Part shown: one piece after another, positions 7,661 to 15,608 of the stretch
How the letters are laid out: the number at the start of each line of letters is the position of its first letter
Position numbering within the stretch: the first letter of the stretch is position 1
Assembly: GCA_027324805.1 (NCBI GenBank)
Contig: DAHVRZ010000007.1
Span: 1 to 36,034, forward strand
Length of the DNA: 36,034 nt
Reading direction: 5' to 3'
Source: Candidatus Parcubacteria bacterium
GTDB taxonomy: Bacteria > Patescibacteriota > Minisyncoccia > UBA6257 > 2-01-FULL-56-20
Program-made: the position numbers and the translations under genes
Notes under the pieces: model-generated
The model's input: only the letters and a program-made list of their open reading frames with translations
Told to the model about the DNA's origin: nothing
Databases searched by the model: none

Positions 7661-8782
7661 CTATGCGTGATGGAGATGGCAATACGCGGACGGGGTCTCG
7701 TTGCCGCCACCGTCGGACATCACCTGAACAACCTCGTAACCGAACGAGTTCGTATTGACCGACGTAATATCCATCGCATCCGCCGCAGTATTGGTCGTCC
7801 TTACCGTGCAGGTAATATAGTAGTTGGTGTCAACGAATGCCGGAGAGAACGATTCCGTGCCGGCACAGCTATAAAGGTTGCTCCCGCTGGTTATGGCACA
7901 GGTGGAGAAATTGAGGTAGAGGTCCGTCCCCGAGGAACTTCCCGACGGCCATGCAGTGATGCAGTTGGCGCCCGCGATGCAGTACTGCGTCGCGTTCACG
8001 GCACCGTTCACGTCGAGCGGATATCCCGGGTTTGCCTTTCCGACGCCCACATTACCGGTACCGGTCACAAGAGAAGCTCCTCCCCCATTATTACTGAAGT
8101 ATCCTCCTGCGCCGCTTCCCAATGCCGCGGAGGAATAACCGCTCACTCCATACGTCGTTCCTACACCGTCCACCCCTATACCCGCTCCCGAACCATATAC
8201 GCCTATCTGACCGCTTGCACTGCTTCCTTCTCCCCATACGCCTATCCCGTTACTCGCACTCGAATAGCCCTGTACTCCGGCATAACTGGCACCACTTGCG
8301 CTCGTTGCGCCGTATACCCCACTCCCCACGCTGCTCGAACTGTTCGTCACGCCGTTCACCGTGAGACTCCCCGGGAAGCTGTAATTCCCTCCTCCCGTAT
8401 TCGAACCGAAGGAGCCCGCGGAGACATTCCCGGCGCTCATTGTGCCGGTGTACGTACCGCTGATCGTGCCAGCCACGGTAAGATTGCCGCCCATGCCCAC
8501 ATTACCAGTCTGGGTACTCGCACCCGATACCGTCATATTGCCGCCTATCGTCGTATTGCCGGTCAATGTACTTTGGCTGCTCACGGTAAGATTGCCTGCG
8601 ACACCAATGCTTGTCCCGCTCGCAGTGAGCACGCCGTTTCCCAAAGGCGGTGCCTGGCTCGGACCGGTGAACGCCCCGACGACGTTTACCGCAAAAAACG
8701 CCGCAAGGAATGCACCGAATATCGCCGTAAAAAAGCCGGCGGCCATGCTGAACATACGGTTGCGGGGATTTGTGTTGTTCAT
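7661..8782 (-). CDS. Membrane-anchored FTGPSQAPP stalk protein, long form
   Basis: 373 aa. A transmembrane helix (about 12-36) is followed by AFTGPSQAPPLGNGVL, then a long repetitive beta stalk rich in GNLTV/GNMTV units. A Gly-rich segment follows with GVYG, GVWGEGS and GIGVDGVG repeats, which resemble trimeric tail-fibre or autotransporter heads. The motif NVGVGKANPGYPLDVNGAVN matches the tail-spike-like junction of the neighbouring short form. The C-terminal ~100 residues contain paired cysteines (YCIAGANC, TCAI, YSCAG, ITC) and end in HLHHA. A -10-like TAAAAT lies 9 nt before the ATG. Likely a surface fibre; ligand unknown. Confidence 0.8.
   Translation of the reverse strand: MNNTNPRNRMFSMAAGFFTAIFGAFLAAFFAVNVVGAFTGPSQAPPLGNGVLTASGTSIGVAGNLTVSSQSTLTGNTTIGGNMTVSGASTQTGNVGMGGNLTVAGTISGTYTGTMSAGNVSAGSFGSNTGGGNYSFPGSLTVNGVTNSSSSVGSGVYGATSASGASYAGVQGYSSASNGIGVWGEGSSASGQIGVYGSGAGIGVDGVGTTYGVSGYSSAALGSGAGGYFSNNGGGASLVTGTGNVGVGKANPGYPLDVNGAVNATQYCIAGANCITAWPSGSSSGTDLYLNFSTCAITSGSNLYSCAGTESFSPAFVDTNYYITCTVRTTNTAADAMDITSVNTNSFGYEVVQVMSDGGGNETPSAYCHLHHA
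8364..8503 (-). repeat. 140-bp direct repeat, copy 2
   Basis: Partner of 7308-7447, 139 of 140 bases identical. It lies in the stalk-coding part of the long FTGPSQAPP gene. Confidence 0.95.
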
Positions 8783-8839
8783 TTTTCTTTTATTTTAGTG
8801 TATCAAAATCGGGAACGTGACGCTTGTTCATTCCTTCCT

Positions 8840-10465
8840 TTAGGGACTCCAGTCCACAATCACATTGTTGACGATCGGCGTGTGGACGGGCGTGGCGATA
8901 AGCGTCACGAGGTAGCGGAAATAACGATAATTGCTGTAGAGATTGTAATTGAGAGGGAACGTCACACCGGGACCGGTCGGGACATAATAGGTGTTCGGCG
9001 TGCCGTCCGGGCCGGTGAAATTCCATGGACCGCTCGATGAATTGCTTACGGCAAACTGGAATTCGACCGACGTCCCCGACGGCTGCGTCCCCTGCCATTG
9101 GACCGAGTCGAGCTGGGCGCCTTGTACGTCGCCGGTGTCATACGGAATGGATTCGAGCACTCCGATGGTTCCCGTCGCCACCCATCCCGTCGAAACATAA
9201 TAATTCGAGGTTGAACAGGTGTTATTGTTCGCACAGTTGAAATCGATCCAGCCGACCGCGTCATTCCACGCCCAGCCATGGAAGTTGCCGTTCGAATCGA
9301 CCGTCACCTGATACGGCGTCGTCCCCGGACAAGTTGACGTGCTCTGTCCGCCGCAGAAGCTGACCCAACCGACTGCGTCATTCCACGCCCAGCCGGAAAA
9401 GTCGCCTGCGCCGTCATTCACGACCGCATAAGTACTCGATGATATGTTATTTGTACTCTTTGTGAGAGTGACCGGCCCGAGATAAAGACGCGTACAGTCG
9501 GCGATATCGCCGACGCCGGAATACATCCCGTTCTTGCCGCCCCCGACAACCGACCACCCTGCGCCGCTCGTATAGACCGGCGTGAAAGGGGCGTTGGGAA
9601 CCGACGGCTGAACACAATAATACGGCGGATTACTGTTGGTATTGCCGTCGAATTCCTGGAGACCGACTCCCTGGATGGTGATGGTGTCCCCGGGATCGGG
9701 CAAGGGTCGCGTATTCACGGCGACCTGATACATGGAATGGCCCGGATCGGAACCTGCATTCACGATGTCACCGACGAGCGGCGACCAGCCCACATCCCCT
9801 TCCGCATCGGTGTTGTTTGTTCCGGCCGCAATGTCGCTTGCCCACGGCGTCCAGCCCCAGGGACCCCAGCCGCCGGGCTGCTTCGGATTCTGCATGCGCA
9901 CGCCGAGCTGGAAGTCCTGGGTGAATGGTCCCGTTCCCGAGAGCCAGATTGCCGCGCAATCGGTATTGTATACGGGCTTCCCGTCAGATCCGGTGCTGGT
10001 ATAGCCGTCGGCTCCCGCATACGTGATGGGATTCGGATTCGTGGTGTTCGCGTTGCTCAGGGAGTAATCGGTGTAATCCGATGCATACGTACTGGGGATC
10101 TCGGCACAACTTCCGCCCTGCTGGATCTCGACGCCTATCGTCGGCGAAGAGGTGGCGGTTGCCGATTGCCCATTAACGCTGGGGCCGGCAAAGGACACTG
10201 GTCCCAACGATGAACTCGCATAGCCCGTGATTCCATAGCCATTCACCTCCACCGTTCCTGGCGTATAAAAATCCATCCATCCGATCGCATCATTCCATGC
10301 CCAGTGCGCATTACCGGCAGAACTTATATTCGTAGAAGCCAACGCAACTTCCCGCGGGGTATGCAAAAACACAAGCGTCGCCATCATCACACCCGCCACA
10401 ACGGCACATACCATAATGCACAGGCCGGGAATGAAATAACGATGATGGATGACACGGCGGATCAT
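8840..10465 (-). CDS. Exported protein with GWAWNDAVGW repeats
   Basis: 541 aa. An N-terminal hydrophobic helix (about 10-34) is followed by HWAWNDAIGWMDF. Two further copies lie near residues 360-400 (GWAWNDAVGWVSFCG, GWAWNDAVGWIDFNC). This Trp-rich repeat recurs in exported proteins of Parcubacteria; its function is not known to me. The middle holds a ~250-residue region with few familiar features. The C-terminal ~110 residues (about LDSVQWQGTQPSGTSVEFQF to the end) look like a beta-sandwich. The start is set by TGG-TATACT 6 nt upstream of the ATG. It lies 24 bp after the pseudopilin gene, within the surface cluster. Confidence 0.85.
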   Translation of the reverse strand: MIRRVIHHRYFIPGLCIMVCAVVAGVMMATLVFLHTPREVALASTNISSAGNAHWAWNDAIGWMDFYTPGTVEVNGYGITGYASSSLGPVSFAGPSVNGQSATATSSPTIGVEIQQGGSCAEIPSTYASDYTDYSLSNANTTNPNPITYAGADGYTSTGSDGKPVYNTDCAAIWLSGTGPFTQDFQLGVRMQNPKQPGGWGPWGWTPWASDIAAGTNNTDAEGDVGWSPLVGDIVNAGSDPGHSMYQVAVNTRPLPDPGDTITIQGVGLQEFDGNTNSNPPYYCVQPSVPNAPFTPVYTSGAGWSVVGGGKNGMYSGVGDIADCTRLYLGPVTLTKSTNNISSSTYAVVNDGAGDFSGWAWNDAVGWVSFCGGQSTSTCPGTTPYQVTVDSNGNFHGWAWNDAVGWIDFNCANNNTCSTSNYYVSTGWVATGTIGVLESIPYDTGDVQGAQLDSVQWQGTQPSGTSVEFQFAVSNSSSGPWNFTGPDGTPNTYYVPTGPGVTFPLNYNLYSNYRYFRYLVTLIATPVHTPIVNNVIVDWSP

Positions 10466-10471
10466 AGAATC

Positions 10472-10477
10472 AGTATA
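10472..10477 (-). promoter_or_regulatory. Extended -10 promoter, leaderless start of the GWAWND gene
   Basis: TGG-TATACT ends 6 nt before the ATG at 10465. It lies in the short gap after the upstream stop codon, so the gene can be transcribed on its own as well as by read-through. Confidence 0.6.
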
Positions 10478-10489
10478 CCATTTACATCA

Positions 10490-11101
10490 TCAAAGGCCGT
10501 TTACTTTAATGGATCCGGGCGAGGAATAATTTATGTTCGAGGAGGAAGAAAACTCGAAATTGGTCGTTGATACGGCGCCAGCCGTGCTCGAAGGACCATC
10601 CGTCCAGTCGGTCTGACTGTACACCTGCTGCTGGTTGCGCGTGATATATTCCGAAGCGGTTCCCGTCGGACTCCCCGGCCAGCCATAGTCCACGGTCACT
10701 TCTTTGGTGGACGGATCGTACGTCCCGCCGCTCTGGACGATATTCCCACCCGCATCGCGTTCGACATCGGTCAGATAGAAATAACGCCAATAGGTGCTCG
10801 TTCCGACGCTTACCGATTCGATACCGGATGTCGCGACATACGGCGACGATGACGCTATAAGATAATACTGGTACGCGGTACCTGTCGAAAGGGCGAGAAC
10901 GCTATGCCAGTCCCCGTCCGACCAGGTCTGCACGTTCGACAGAAGCCCCTGCGCGAGCCACGCCGCCGACTGCGTCCTAGCCGCCTGCGATCCCGCCCGA
11001 AGCGCGGGCGCAATCGCGGCGACCGCAGCAAAAATAAAAATTACGCCGATGGCGGTCCCCACGAGAATATCAATAAGCGACTGTCCGTTTCTGCTTTTCA
11101 T
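10490..11101 (-). CDS. Pseudopilin-like protein
   Basis: 203 aa. MKSRNG-QSLIDILVGTAIGVIF is a prepilin signal: Gly at -1, then a hydrophobic helix. Asp rather than Glu stands at +5, a conservative change at the residue that normally guides pilin assembly. The rest is a Ser/Thr/Tyr-rich extracellular domain without a motif I can name. It fits a minor pilin of the same system as the other prepilin-like genes in this window. It starts 16 bp after the membrane-protein gene at 11118 and probably shares its transcript. Confidence 0.8.
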   Translation of the reverse strand: MKSRNGQSLIDILVGTAIGVIFIFAAVAAIAPALRAGSQAARTQSAAWLAQGLLSNVQTWSDGDWHSVLALSTGTAYQYYLIASSSPYVATSGIESVSVGTSTYWRYFYLTDVERDAGGNIVQSGGTYDPSTKEVTVDYGWPGSPTGTASEYITRNQQQVYSQTDWTDGPSSTAGAVSTTNFEFSSSSNINYSSPGSIKVNGL

Positions 11102-11117
11102 TGCGAATCATCGGAAA

Positions 11118-11582
11118 CTAATGCGCCGCCGGAACGCTCGATGTTGCCGCGGGAAGAGTTGCCGCCGAAGACTGCGTCACCGGCTGCTGCTGTTGGACCA
11201 GTGACGGATTCTCCATATCGGCGACGAGCTTGCTCGAGTTGCTGAGATTCGTCCAGAAAAGTATCTGCCGGGAATTGAATGTTATTTCATTGACCGGCCC
11301 CCAGAATACGCCATTGAGCGGAGCGACGGAGACCTCCGACTGTCCATTCGCTCCCACTGAGCGGTTGAGATACCATACATCGGTCATGTGCGGTTCCGGG
11401 AACCATGAAAGCTTCCCGAAATAGACATCGCCGCTCGTAAGATAGACCGCGGAATACGGCGACGGGCCATCCGGGCTGTGCATCGCAATGATCGCTATCC
11501 ATGTCCACACCGCAACAGCAACCACAACCACGATGACCGCGATGATCCAAAAGATCTTTTTCCCCGTTATCGTTACCTCCAT
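11118..11582 (-). CDS. Single-pass membrane protein, conserved Parcubacteria type
   Basis: 154 aa. One transmembrane helix (about 9-33) is followed by a conserved segment, YSAVYLTSGDVYFGKLSWFP, then a Ser/Thr/Pro/Gln-rich tail. I recognise the SAVYL-SGD-YFGKL pattern as a recurrent small membrane protein of this lineage but know of no assigned function. No clear Shine-Dalgarno sequence is seen. It starts 20 bp after the stop of the cupredoxin-like gene, so it is probably in the same operon. Confidence 0.8.
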   Translation of the reverse strand: MEVTITGKKIFWIIAVIVVVVAVAVWTWIAIIAMHSPDGPSPYSAVYLTSGDVYFGKLSWFPEPHMTDVWYLNRSVGANGQSEVSVAPLNGVFWGPVNEITFNSRQILFWTNLSNSSKLVADMENPSLVQQQQPVTQSSAATLPAATSSVPAAH

Positions 11583-11602
11583 GATCTACGATTTTTAGGA
11601 AT

Positions 11603-12169
11603 TTATTTTGCCACCACTTCTATATATCCCACAGGCCCCTTCGCCGGACCCCCACAGGAAGAACAATAGAATGTGAACTTACCCGACAAAAGGGCATCAA
11701 ACTGCACCAATTTCGTCTGCCCCGACTTCAATGCAAGCCTGAGTCCCAGATCCGGTTGAGTAAAGTCGTACGCACCGCCCTGTGCCGTAAGATTGATATG
11801 CACCGTATCGCCCTGATTCACAATGATCGTCGCCGGACTGAACGCCGTTGCCGTTTCCGTAATATTAAATGACCGGAAGCTCGTCACTCCCGACACACTG
11901 CCCGAAGCGACAATGGTCGGCGCCGCGATGCCCTGAGAGACGCTCGTCGCATTTTGACCCGGCACCGCAATATTCGCGCCTCCCGACGGAAGCGGCTGGG
12001 CGGTCGTGCTCGATGCCACGCTTCCTTGCGCCGAGGATGCTCCGTTTGGGCCACTACCATTCACGCCCGATCCGGGCAATGGCGTACCCGTCGCGAAATA
12101 GTAGGCGACCACACTCACGATAACAACAACCGTCACAACCCCGATCCATATCAGCGTTCTTTTGCTCAT
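11603..12169 (-). CDS. Membrane-anchored cupredoxin-like protein lacking most canonical copper ligands
   Basis: 188 aa from the ATG at 12169; a longer frame would need a TTG inside the promoter. One N-terminal transmembrane helix and a Ser/Gly/Pro linker (about 35-95) precede a ~90-residue domain, ITETATAFSPATIIVNQGDT through FTFYCSSCGG to GYIEVVAK, the pattern of a plastocyanin or Cox2-like cupredoxin. In copper-binding members the first His sits where this protein has Tyr (AYDFTQ), and the C-x-x-x-H-x-x-x-x-M loop reads CSSCGGPAKGPVG here. One Cys is kept, the second His and the Met are missing, and a second Cys appears. Blue-copper function is therefore doubtful. Confidence 0.8.
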   Translation of the reverse strand: MSKRTLIWIGVVTVVVIVSVVAYYFATGTPLPGSGVNGSGPNGASSAQGSVASSTTAQPLPSGGANIAVPGQNATSVSQGIAAPTIVASGSVSGVTSFRSFNITETATAFSPATIIVNQGDTVHINLTAQGGAYDFTQPDLGLRLALKSGQTKLVQFDALLSGKFTFYCSSCGGPAKGPVGYIEVVAK

Positions 12170-12175
12170 GCCTCT

Positions 12176-12181
12176 ATTATA
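12176..12181 (-). promoter_or_regulatory. -10 promoter, leaderless start of the cupredoxin-like gene
   Basis: TATAAT ends 6 nt before the ATG at 12169. It is probably the main promoter for the genes from 12169 down to 5113. Confidence 0.65.
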
Positions 12182-12253
12182 TAACAAACCGCCCCGCAGG
12201 GACGACGGGGGTGTGGATAAAACTCCGAAAACGGATGGATGGAACCTCCTTTG

Positions 12254-13054
12254 TTAGGGCGTAGAACAACTCACCGATGCAGTACCCAGGGTTCCGCTCG
12301 CATTCACCGATATCTCCCAGCATCCTCCGCTTGGATCACGGAGTGTCACAAACGAAGCACCCAACGGGTTGTACACGAAAATATCGCTCCCCTGCACTTC
12401 GAGCGGGGCGAGCGCAGACGGAGTCCCGATGCCGACGTTCGATCCGTTGAAATAGATGATGTTGTTGATGTTATTCCACACGCTCCCCACCGTGCCAAGG
12501 CTGTAAGTGTTCGTTGACGACGGTACGATATTCGAATCGAACGAAGCCGCAGAGACCTGCGTCACCGTCGTATTGAATGCCTGAGAGAAGAGCTGTTGGA
12601 GATTCGTCGTTTTCAATGTCGCGGTGAACGCGATACTCACACTGTCATGCGCCGGCGGGTTCGAGTGTCTCGTGAAGGTGAGGTTTGAGATGACGATCCG
12701 GTTCGAGGTGAGCGGCTGCGGCGTCCCGCCGCCCTGCTGGATGTAGACCATACCCGTCGATGATGAAAGCGTTATCGTCGTCGGATCAACCGATCCGTTC
12801 CCCATGCGGAGCAAGAGCGTACTCGTCGGCGTGTCCATAGGAATATCCACGAGCGATGCGTTCTGCACATAATACTGGATCTGTTGAAGGAGTGCGGTAC
12901 TGTCCGTTTGTACCTCGGCTGACGAGGACTGGCCCACCTGGAGACGCAGCACGACGATAAGAATGCCTACGAACGCCACAATAGCGATCGCGGATATCGC
13001 AACAAACACCAGAAGTTCGATGAGTGTGTACCCTGAGCGGGAAGTTGGCTTCAT
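12254..13054 (-). CDS. Prepilin-like protein with tail-spike-like C-terminal domain
   Basis: 266 aa. TSRSG-YTLIELLVFVAISAIA is a prepilin signal with Gly at -1 and Glu at +5. Residues ~40-180 resemble minor pseudopilins of the PilW/GspJ type (inference from position and pattern only). From about 190 onward, NNIIYFNGSNVGIGTPSALAPLEVQG matches the stalk-head junction found in the FTGPSQAPP proteins of the same cluster, so two surface architectures are fused. A TGG-TATAAT lies 9 nt before the ATG. The gene starts 10 bp after the glycosyltransferase stop codon. Confidence 0.85.
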   Translation of the reverse strand: MKPTSRSGYTLIELLVFVAISAIAIVAFVGILIVVLRLQVGQSSSAEVQTDSTALLQQIQYYVQNASLVDIPMDTPTSTLLLRMGNGSVDPTTITLSSSTGMVYIQQGGGTPQPLTSNRIVISNLTFTRHSNPPAHDSVSIAFTATLKTTNLQQLFSQAFNTTVTQVSAASFDSNIVPSSTNTYSLGTVGSVWNNINNIIYFNGSNVGIGTPSALAPLEVQGSDIFVYNPLGASFVTLRDPSGGCWEISVNASGTLGTASVSCSTP

Positions 13055-13063
13055 TTCCCATTT

Positions 13064-13069
13064 ATTATA
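13064..13069 (-). promoter_or_regulatory. Extended -10 promoter of the prepilin gene at 13054
   Basis: TGG-TATAAT ends 9 nt before the ATG. It overlaps the stop codon of the upstream glycosyltransferase gene, an example of the compact layout here. Confidence 0.6.
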
Positions 13070-14738
13070 CCAAATCCTTCGAACGGCTTTTGGGTGTGAC
13101 CCAAAAGCCTAGCCTATACTTTCCTCCGAGCGCGAGGCGGGTCTGCGCCTCGATCGCCGGGAACGCGCCGAAGATGATGAGTGTGATGGGAAGGAGTATC
13201 CATTGGAGGAAGTACCATGCATATTCCGCTATCTTTACCGGCTCGCCGCCGGGTTTCCTCGGCAGGAGAACGATGGCGAGGATTGCGGAGCTTGCGATGC
13301 CGACCGTCGAAAGCGTGACGATCCAGCGCGTGATGGTTGGCAGGTTGTATGCGAGGAGCGATATGCCGAATTTCCGCCCGCCGAGCCAGAGCGGCAGCCA
13401 GCCAAGCGCAAAGATGATGAGCGAGTTCGTTGCCCACGAATGGAACCCCTCTATCGAGTTGAATGTCCAATATCGCTTCTTGCCCGCGGATATCTCCGGG
13501 TCCTTCCTGAATCCTTCGAGCATATACGGAATATTCTCGCATCCCCACGCCCAGCGGCGCTGCTGTTTGTAGATGTTCTTCATCGTCCCCCAGAACGTCG
13601 GCGCGACGTTCGCGTCCATCGAAACCGGGAAGAAAAGCGGCTCGACGCGGAAGTCCGAATGGTAGCGGAGATATCCCTGCCAGAAGACGCGCGAATCCTC
13701 CGACACGATGTCGCGGTTCCAGAAACCGATATCGATGAGTGTCCGGAGCGGAATAGACTGCGACGAGAACGACGTGAGGCGCTCGGGCCGCGACTGCTGC
13801 ATCATCTGCCAGAACGTCATCGAGAACGCGACGACCCGCGCGAGCGCCGGCGCCTCGTAGATGTTGTTCGTGAGGAACGGGATCGGCTGGTAGATCGCCC
13901 TCAAAGGATCGCCTTCGGCGTGCAGGAAGACGTACGTGAGCCTGCTGAAATATTCCGGGAGCACCTGCGTGTCAATGTCGAATACCGACACCATCACGCG
14001 GTCATAGGGAATCCCCATCGCATCTATTATCTTTTCCTGCGCCTCGCGGCCGGCCCACGCCTCGTTTGAACCCTTGCCCGGAAGCTCGCCGGGGAGGCCC
14101 CGCGGATGTATCGTAACCATGAACTTCCCGAATGTCGCGCCGAACTCGTCAGCGATCCTCTGCCCCGTCCGCCGCGCCTCTTCGCCGCCGGCATCCTCAA
14201 GCGCGAGTACCACAAAAATGCGCTCCTTCGGGTAATGCGCCTTTGCGAGCGATTCGAAACTCTCCCGCACAAGCTCGTACGGCTCGTTGTACATCGGCAA
14301 AATGACGAGATGATGGATGTCCGCCCACGAACGTCCACGCACTTCGCCGGTACCGCGCGCCGTGCCCGTCGCGGGTCCCGTGAGGTCGGCCGCATACCGC
14401 GATTCCCCCTCCTCTTTCAATTTTTTGAGCCAGTCGATCTTCGTCGCCCGGCGCATCTCCACGAAGGTTGCGCGGAGATGGAATGACATATAGATCGTCT
14501 TCAGGAGCCAATAGGTATCGAAGAGAATTATGAAAATGGCGACCCAGAACGGCATGAGCCACGAGAGTCCGAACATGAGGATGAACGTCAGCCATGTGAG
14601 CGCGGCCGGAAGCACCTCGAACACGCGCTCAGCGCGCGAGCCGGTATGCGAACTCTCCGCCTCCCCCGGAGGGACAGCCATACTCCCGCCGCCGGCGATA
14701 GGATCCGGATAGGTCATTGTTTCTGTTTCCACGGACAC
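13065..14738 (-). CDS. Membrane glycosyltransferase, family 2 (cellulose synthase-like)
   Basis: About 557 aa. Two transmembrane helices near the N-terminus (AALTWLTFILMFGLSW and the next segment) precede a GT2 domain: HHLVILPMYNEPYELV, VFDIDTQVLPEYF (DxD-like), EDSRVFWQG and KQQRRWAWG (the Q-x-x-R-W motif of processive synthases). Further membrane helices follow at the C-terminus. It should transfer or polymerise sugars at the cytoplasmic membrane; product unknown. I chose the GTG at 14738 because TATCAT ends exactly 6 nt before it, the spacing seen at other genes here; an ATG lies at 14717. It sits between the DoxX gene and the surface cluster, so a role in surface polysaccharide is plausible. 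Confidence 0.88.
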   Translation of the reverse strand: MSVETETMTYPDPIAGGGSMAVPPGEAESSHTGSRAERVFEVLPAALTWLTFILMFGLSWLMPFWVAIFIILFDTYWLLKTIYMSFHLRATFVEMRRATKIDWLKKLKEEGESRYAADLTGPATGTARGTGEVRGRSWADIHHLVILPMYNEPYELVRESFESLAKAHYPKERIFVVLALEDAGGEEARRTGQRIADEFGATFGKFMVTIHPRGLPGELPGKGSNEAWAGREAQEKIIDAMGIPYDRVMVSVFDIDTQVLPEYFSRLTYVFLHAEGDPLRAIYQPIPFLTNNIYEAPALARVVAFSMTFWQMMQQSRPERLTSFSSQSIPLRTLIDIGFWNRDIVSEDSRVFWQGYLRYHSDFRVEPLFFPVSMDANVAPTFWGTMKNIYKQQRRWAWGCENIPYMLEGFRKDPEISAGKKRYWTFNSIEGFHSWATNSLIIFALGWLPLWLGGRKFGISLLAYNLPTITRWIVTLSTVGIASSAILAIVLLPRKPGGEPVKIAEYAWYFLQWILLPITLIIFGAFPAIEAQTRLALGGKYRLGFWVTPKSRSKDLV

Positions 14739-14744
14739 CCTGTA

Positions 14745-14750
14745 ATGATA
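14745..14750 (-). promoter_or_regulatory. -10 element that selects the GTG start of the glycosyltransferase
   Basis: TATCAT ends 6 nt before the GTG at 14738. It lies immediately after the doxX terminator. Confidence 0.45.
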
Positions 14751-14770
14751 CGCAGAAAAGGGGCTTACGC

Positions 14771-14810
14771 AAACAAAAACTCCGTCCGATCTCAACCCGG
14801 GACGGAGTTT
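14771..14810 (-). terminator. Terminator of the DoxX gene
   Basis: An 11-bp stem (AAACTCCGTCC with GGACGGAGTTT) is followed on the minus strand by TTTTTG-TTT. It separates the DoxX gene from the glycosyltransferase promoter. Confidence 0.75.
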
Positions 14811-14863
14811 CCGTCAAAACACCCCGTCGTACCGCTTACGGAATGTGCGGCGTTATTCCTCCT

Positions 14864-15268
14864 TTAATATCCCATAAAGAGGATCCGATCGAACACGAAG
14901 TGTCCCGCACCGATGCTCACAAAGAGGAGCAGTACCGCAAAGATGAGCAGATCGAATTCCCAACCGCCGATGAAGCGATGCCCTTTCGTAAGTCGCCAGA
15001 TAAGGATCACAAAAAACTCGCCGGCGAACAGGAACGCGAGCCATCCGGTGAAAATCCCGAAAAGGAATGCGATGCCGCCGAAGAATTCCAAGAGCGCGGC
15101 GATCGTTCCCCAGAACGCGCCGGGTCTGAAACCCATATTATTGAACGCCTCGGTGTTCTTTTTAAGGTCGCTCACCTTGGACCAGCCGTGCACAATGAAG
15201 ATCGCGGCGAGCACGACGCGCAGAGCGAGGAGTGCGAGATCGCCATAGCCGAAAAAGAGTGGATACAT
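14864..15268 (-). CDS. DoxX family membrane protein
   Basis: 134 aa with four predicted transmembrane helices and the DoxX pattern: LALRVVLAAIFIVHGWSKV in helix 1, LLEFFGGIAFLFGIFTGWLA in the middle, and a C-terminal LLIFAVLLLFVSIGAG helix. DoxX-like proteins are small inner-membrane proteins linked to quinone or thiol redox functions in some bacteria; no specific role can be assigned. The promoter lies in the short region shared with tRNA-Glu, and the transcript ends at the 14771 hairpin. The leader (~45 nt) contains a GGAG about 14 nt before the ATG. Confidence 0.85.
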   Translation of the reverse strand: MYPLFFGYGDLALLALRVVLAAIFIVHGWSKVSDLKKNTEAFNNMGFRPGAFWGTIAALLEFFGGIAFLFGIFTGWLAFLFAGEFFVILIWRLTKGHRFIGGWEFDLLIFAVLLLFVSIGAGHFVFDRILFMGY

Positions 15269-15295
15269 TGAAGATGATGGATCATATCTCCGACC

Positions 15296-15323
15296 TTTGA
15301 AATCCGTGCTCTTTTATTATAGT
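15296..15323. promoter_or_regulatory. Divergent promoter region of tRNA-Glu (+) and doxX (-)
   Basis: Plus strand: TTTGAA (15296-15301), a 16-bp spacer and TATAGT (15318-15323), about 8 nt ahead of a start shortly before the tRNA. Minus strand: TATAAT (15317-15322) in the same bases, reading toward the DoxX gene. The two -10 boxes overlap, so the promoters should exclude each other. Confidence 0.5.
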
Positions 15324-15337
15324 ATATGAGCGACCAC

Positions 15338-15409
15338 GGCCTCATCGTCTAACGGCTAGGACGGCGCCCTTTCACGGCGTAAATCGGGGTTCGATTCCCC
15401 GTGGGGCTA
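15338..15409 (+). tRNA. tRNA-Glu (anticodon TTC)
   Basis: A complete cloverleaf: acceptor GGCCTCA with TGGGGCT, D-arm GTCT/GGAC, anticodon stem GCGCC/GGCGT around CTTTCAC (anticodon TTC, Glu), and T-arm CGGGG-TTCGATT-CCCCG, with A as discriminator. CCA is not encoded. Its 3' end (GGGCTAC) is the left boundary of the accessory island. Confidence 0.96.
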
Positions 15410-15418
15410 CACAATACC
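15404..15418 (+). repeat. Putative left attachment site at the tRNA-Glu 3' end
   Basis: GGGCTACACAATACC, overlapping the last bases of tRNA-Glu, is repeated exactly at 22181-22195. Direct repeats of a tRNA 3' end are the usual trace of integration by a tyrosine recombinase. No such gene is in the window, so this rests on the repeat and on the change in composition. Confidence 0.6.
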
Positions 15419-15447
15419 TTCTCCACGCGCGGCATATGCCACCTTGC

Positions 15448-15480
15448 ATCAAAAACCCCGATAACATAGGGATTTTTGAT
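15448..15480. terminator. Hairpin after tRNA-Glu, possible bidirectional terminator
   Basis: ATCAAAAA and TTTTTGAT pair, with three further C-G pairs after one mismatch and a 9-nt loop. The T stretch lies inside the stem rather than after it, so termination is only likely, not certain. The rest of 15410-15608 shows no gene. Confidence 0.4.
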
Positions 15481-15608
15481 TGATAAAGGCTAAGCCCCAT
15501 ACACCTAAACTATCGGATCATCAGTGAGCGCGCGGGAAAGCCTACGCTAGCGAATCGCTACCGACATTGGATGATAGATGCGATACCCCAAACTACTACT
15601 CGAGGAAC

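Noticed and set aside
7604-9040. 478-codon plus-strand open frame
   Set aside because: It lies antisense to two surface genes with good signals and has low-complexity Arg/His-rich sequence from the complement of Gly/Ser/Thr codons.
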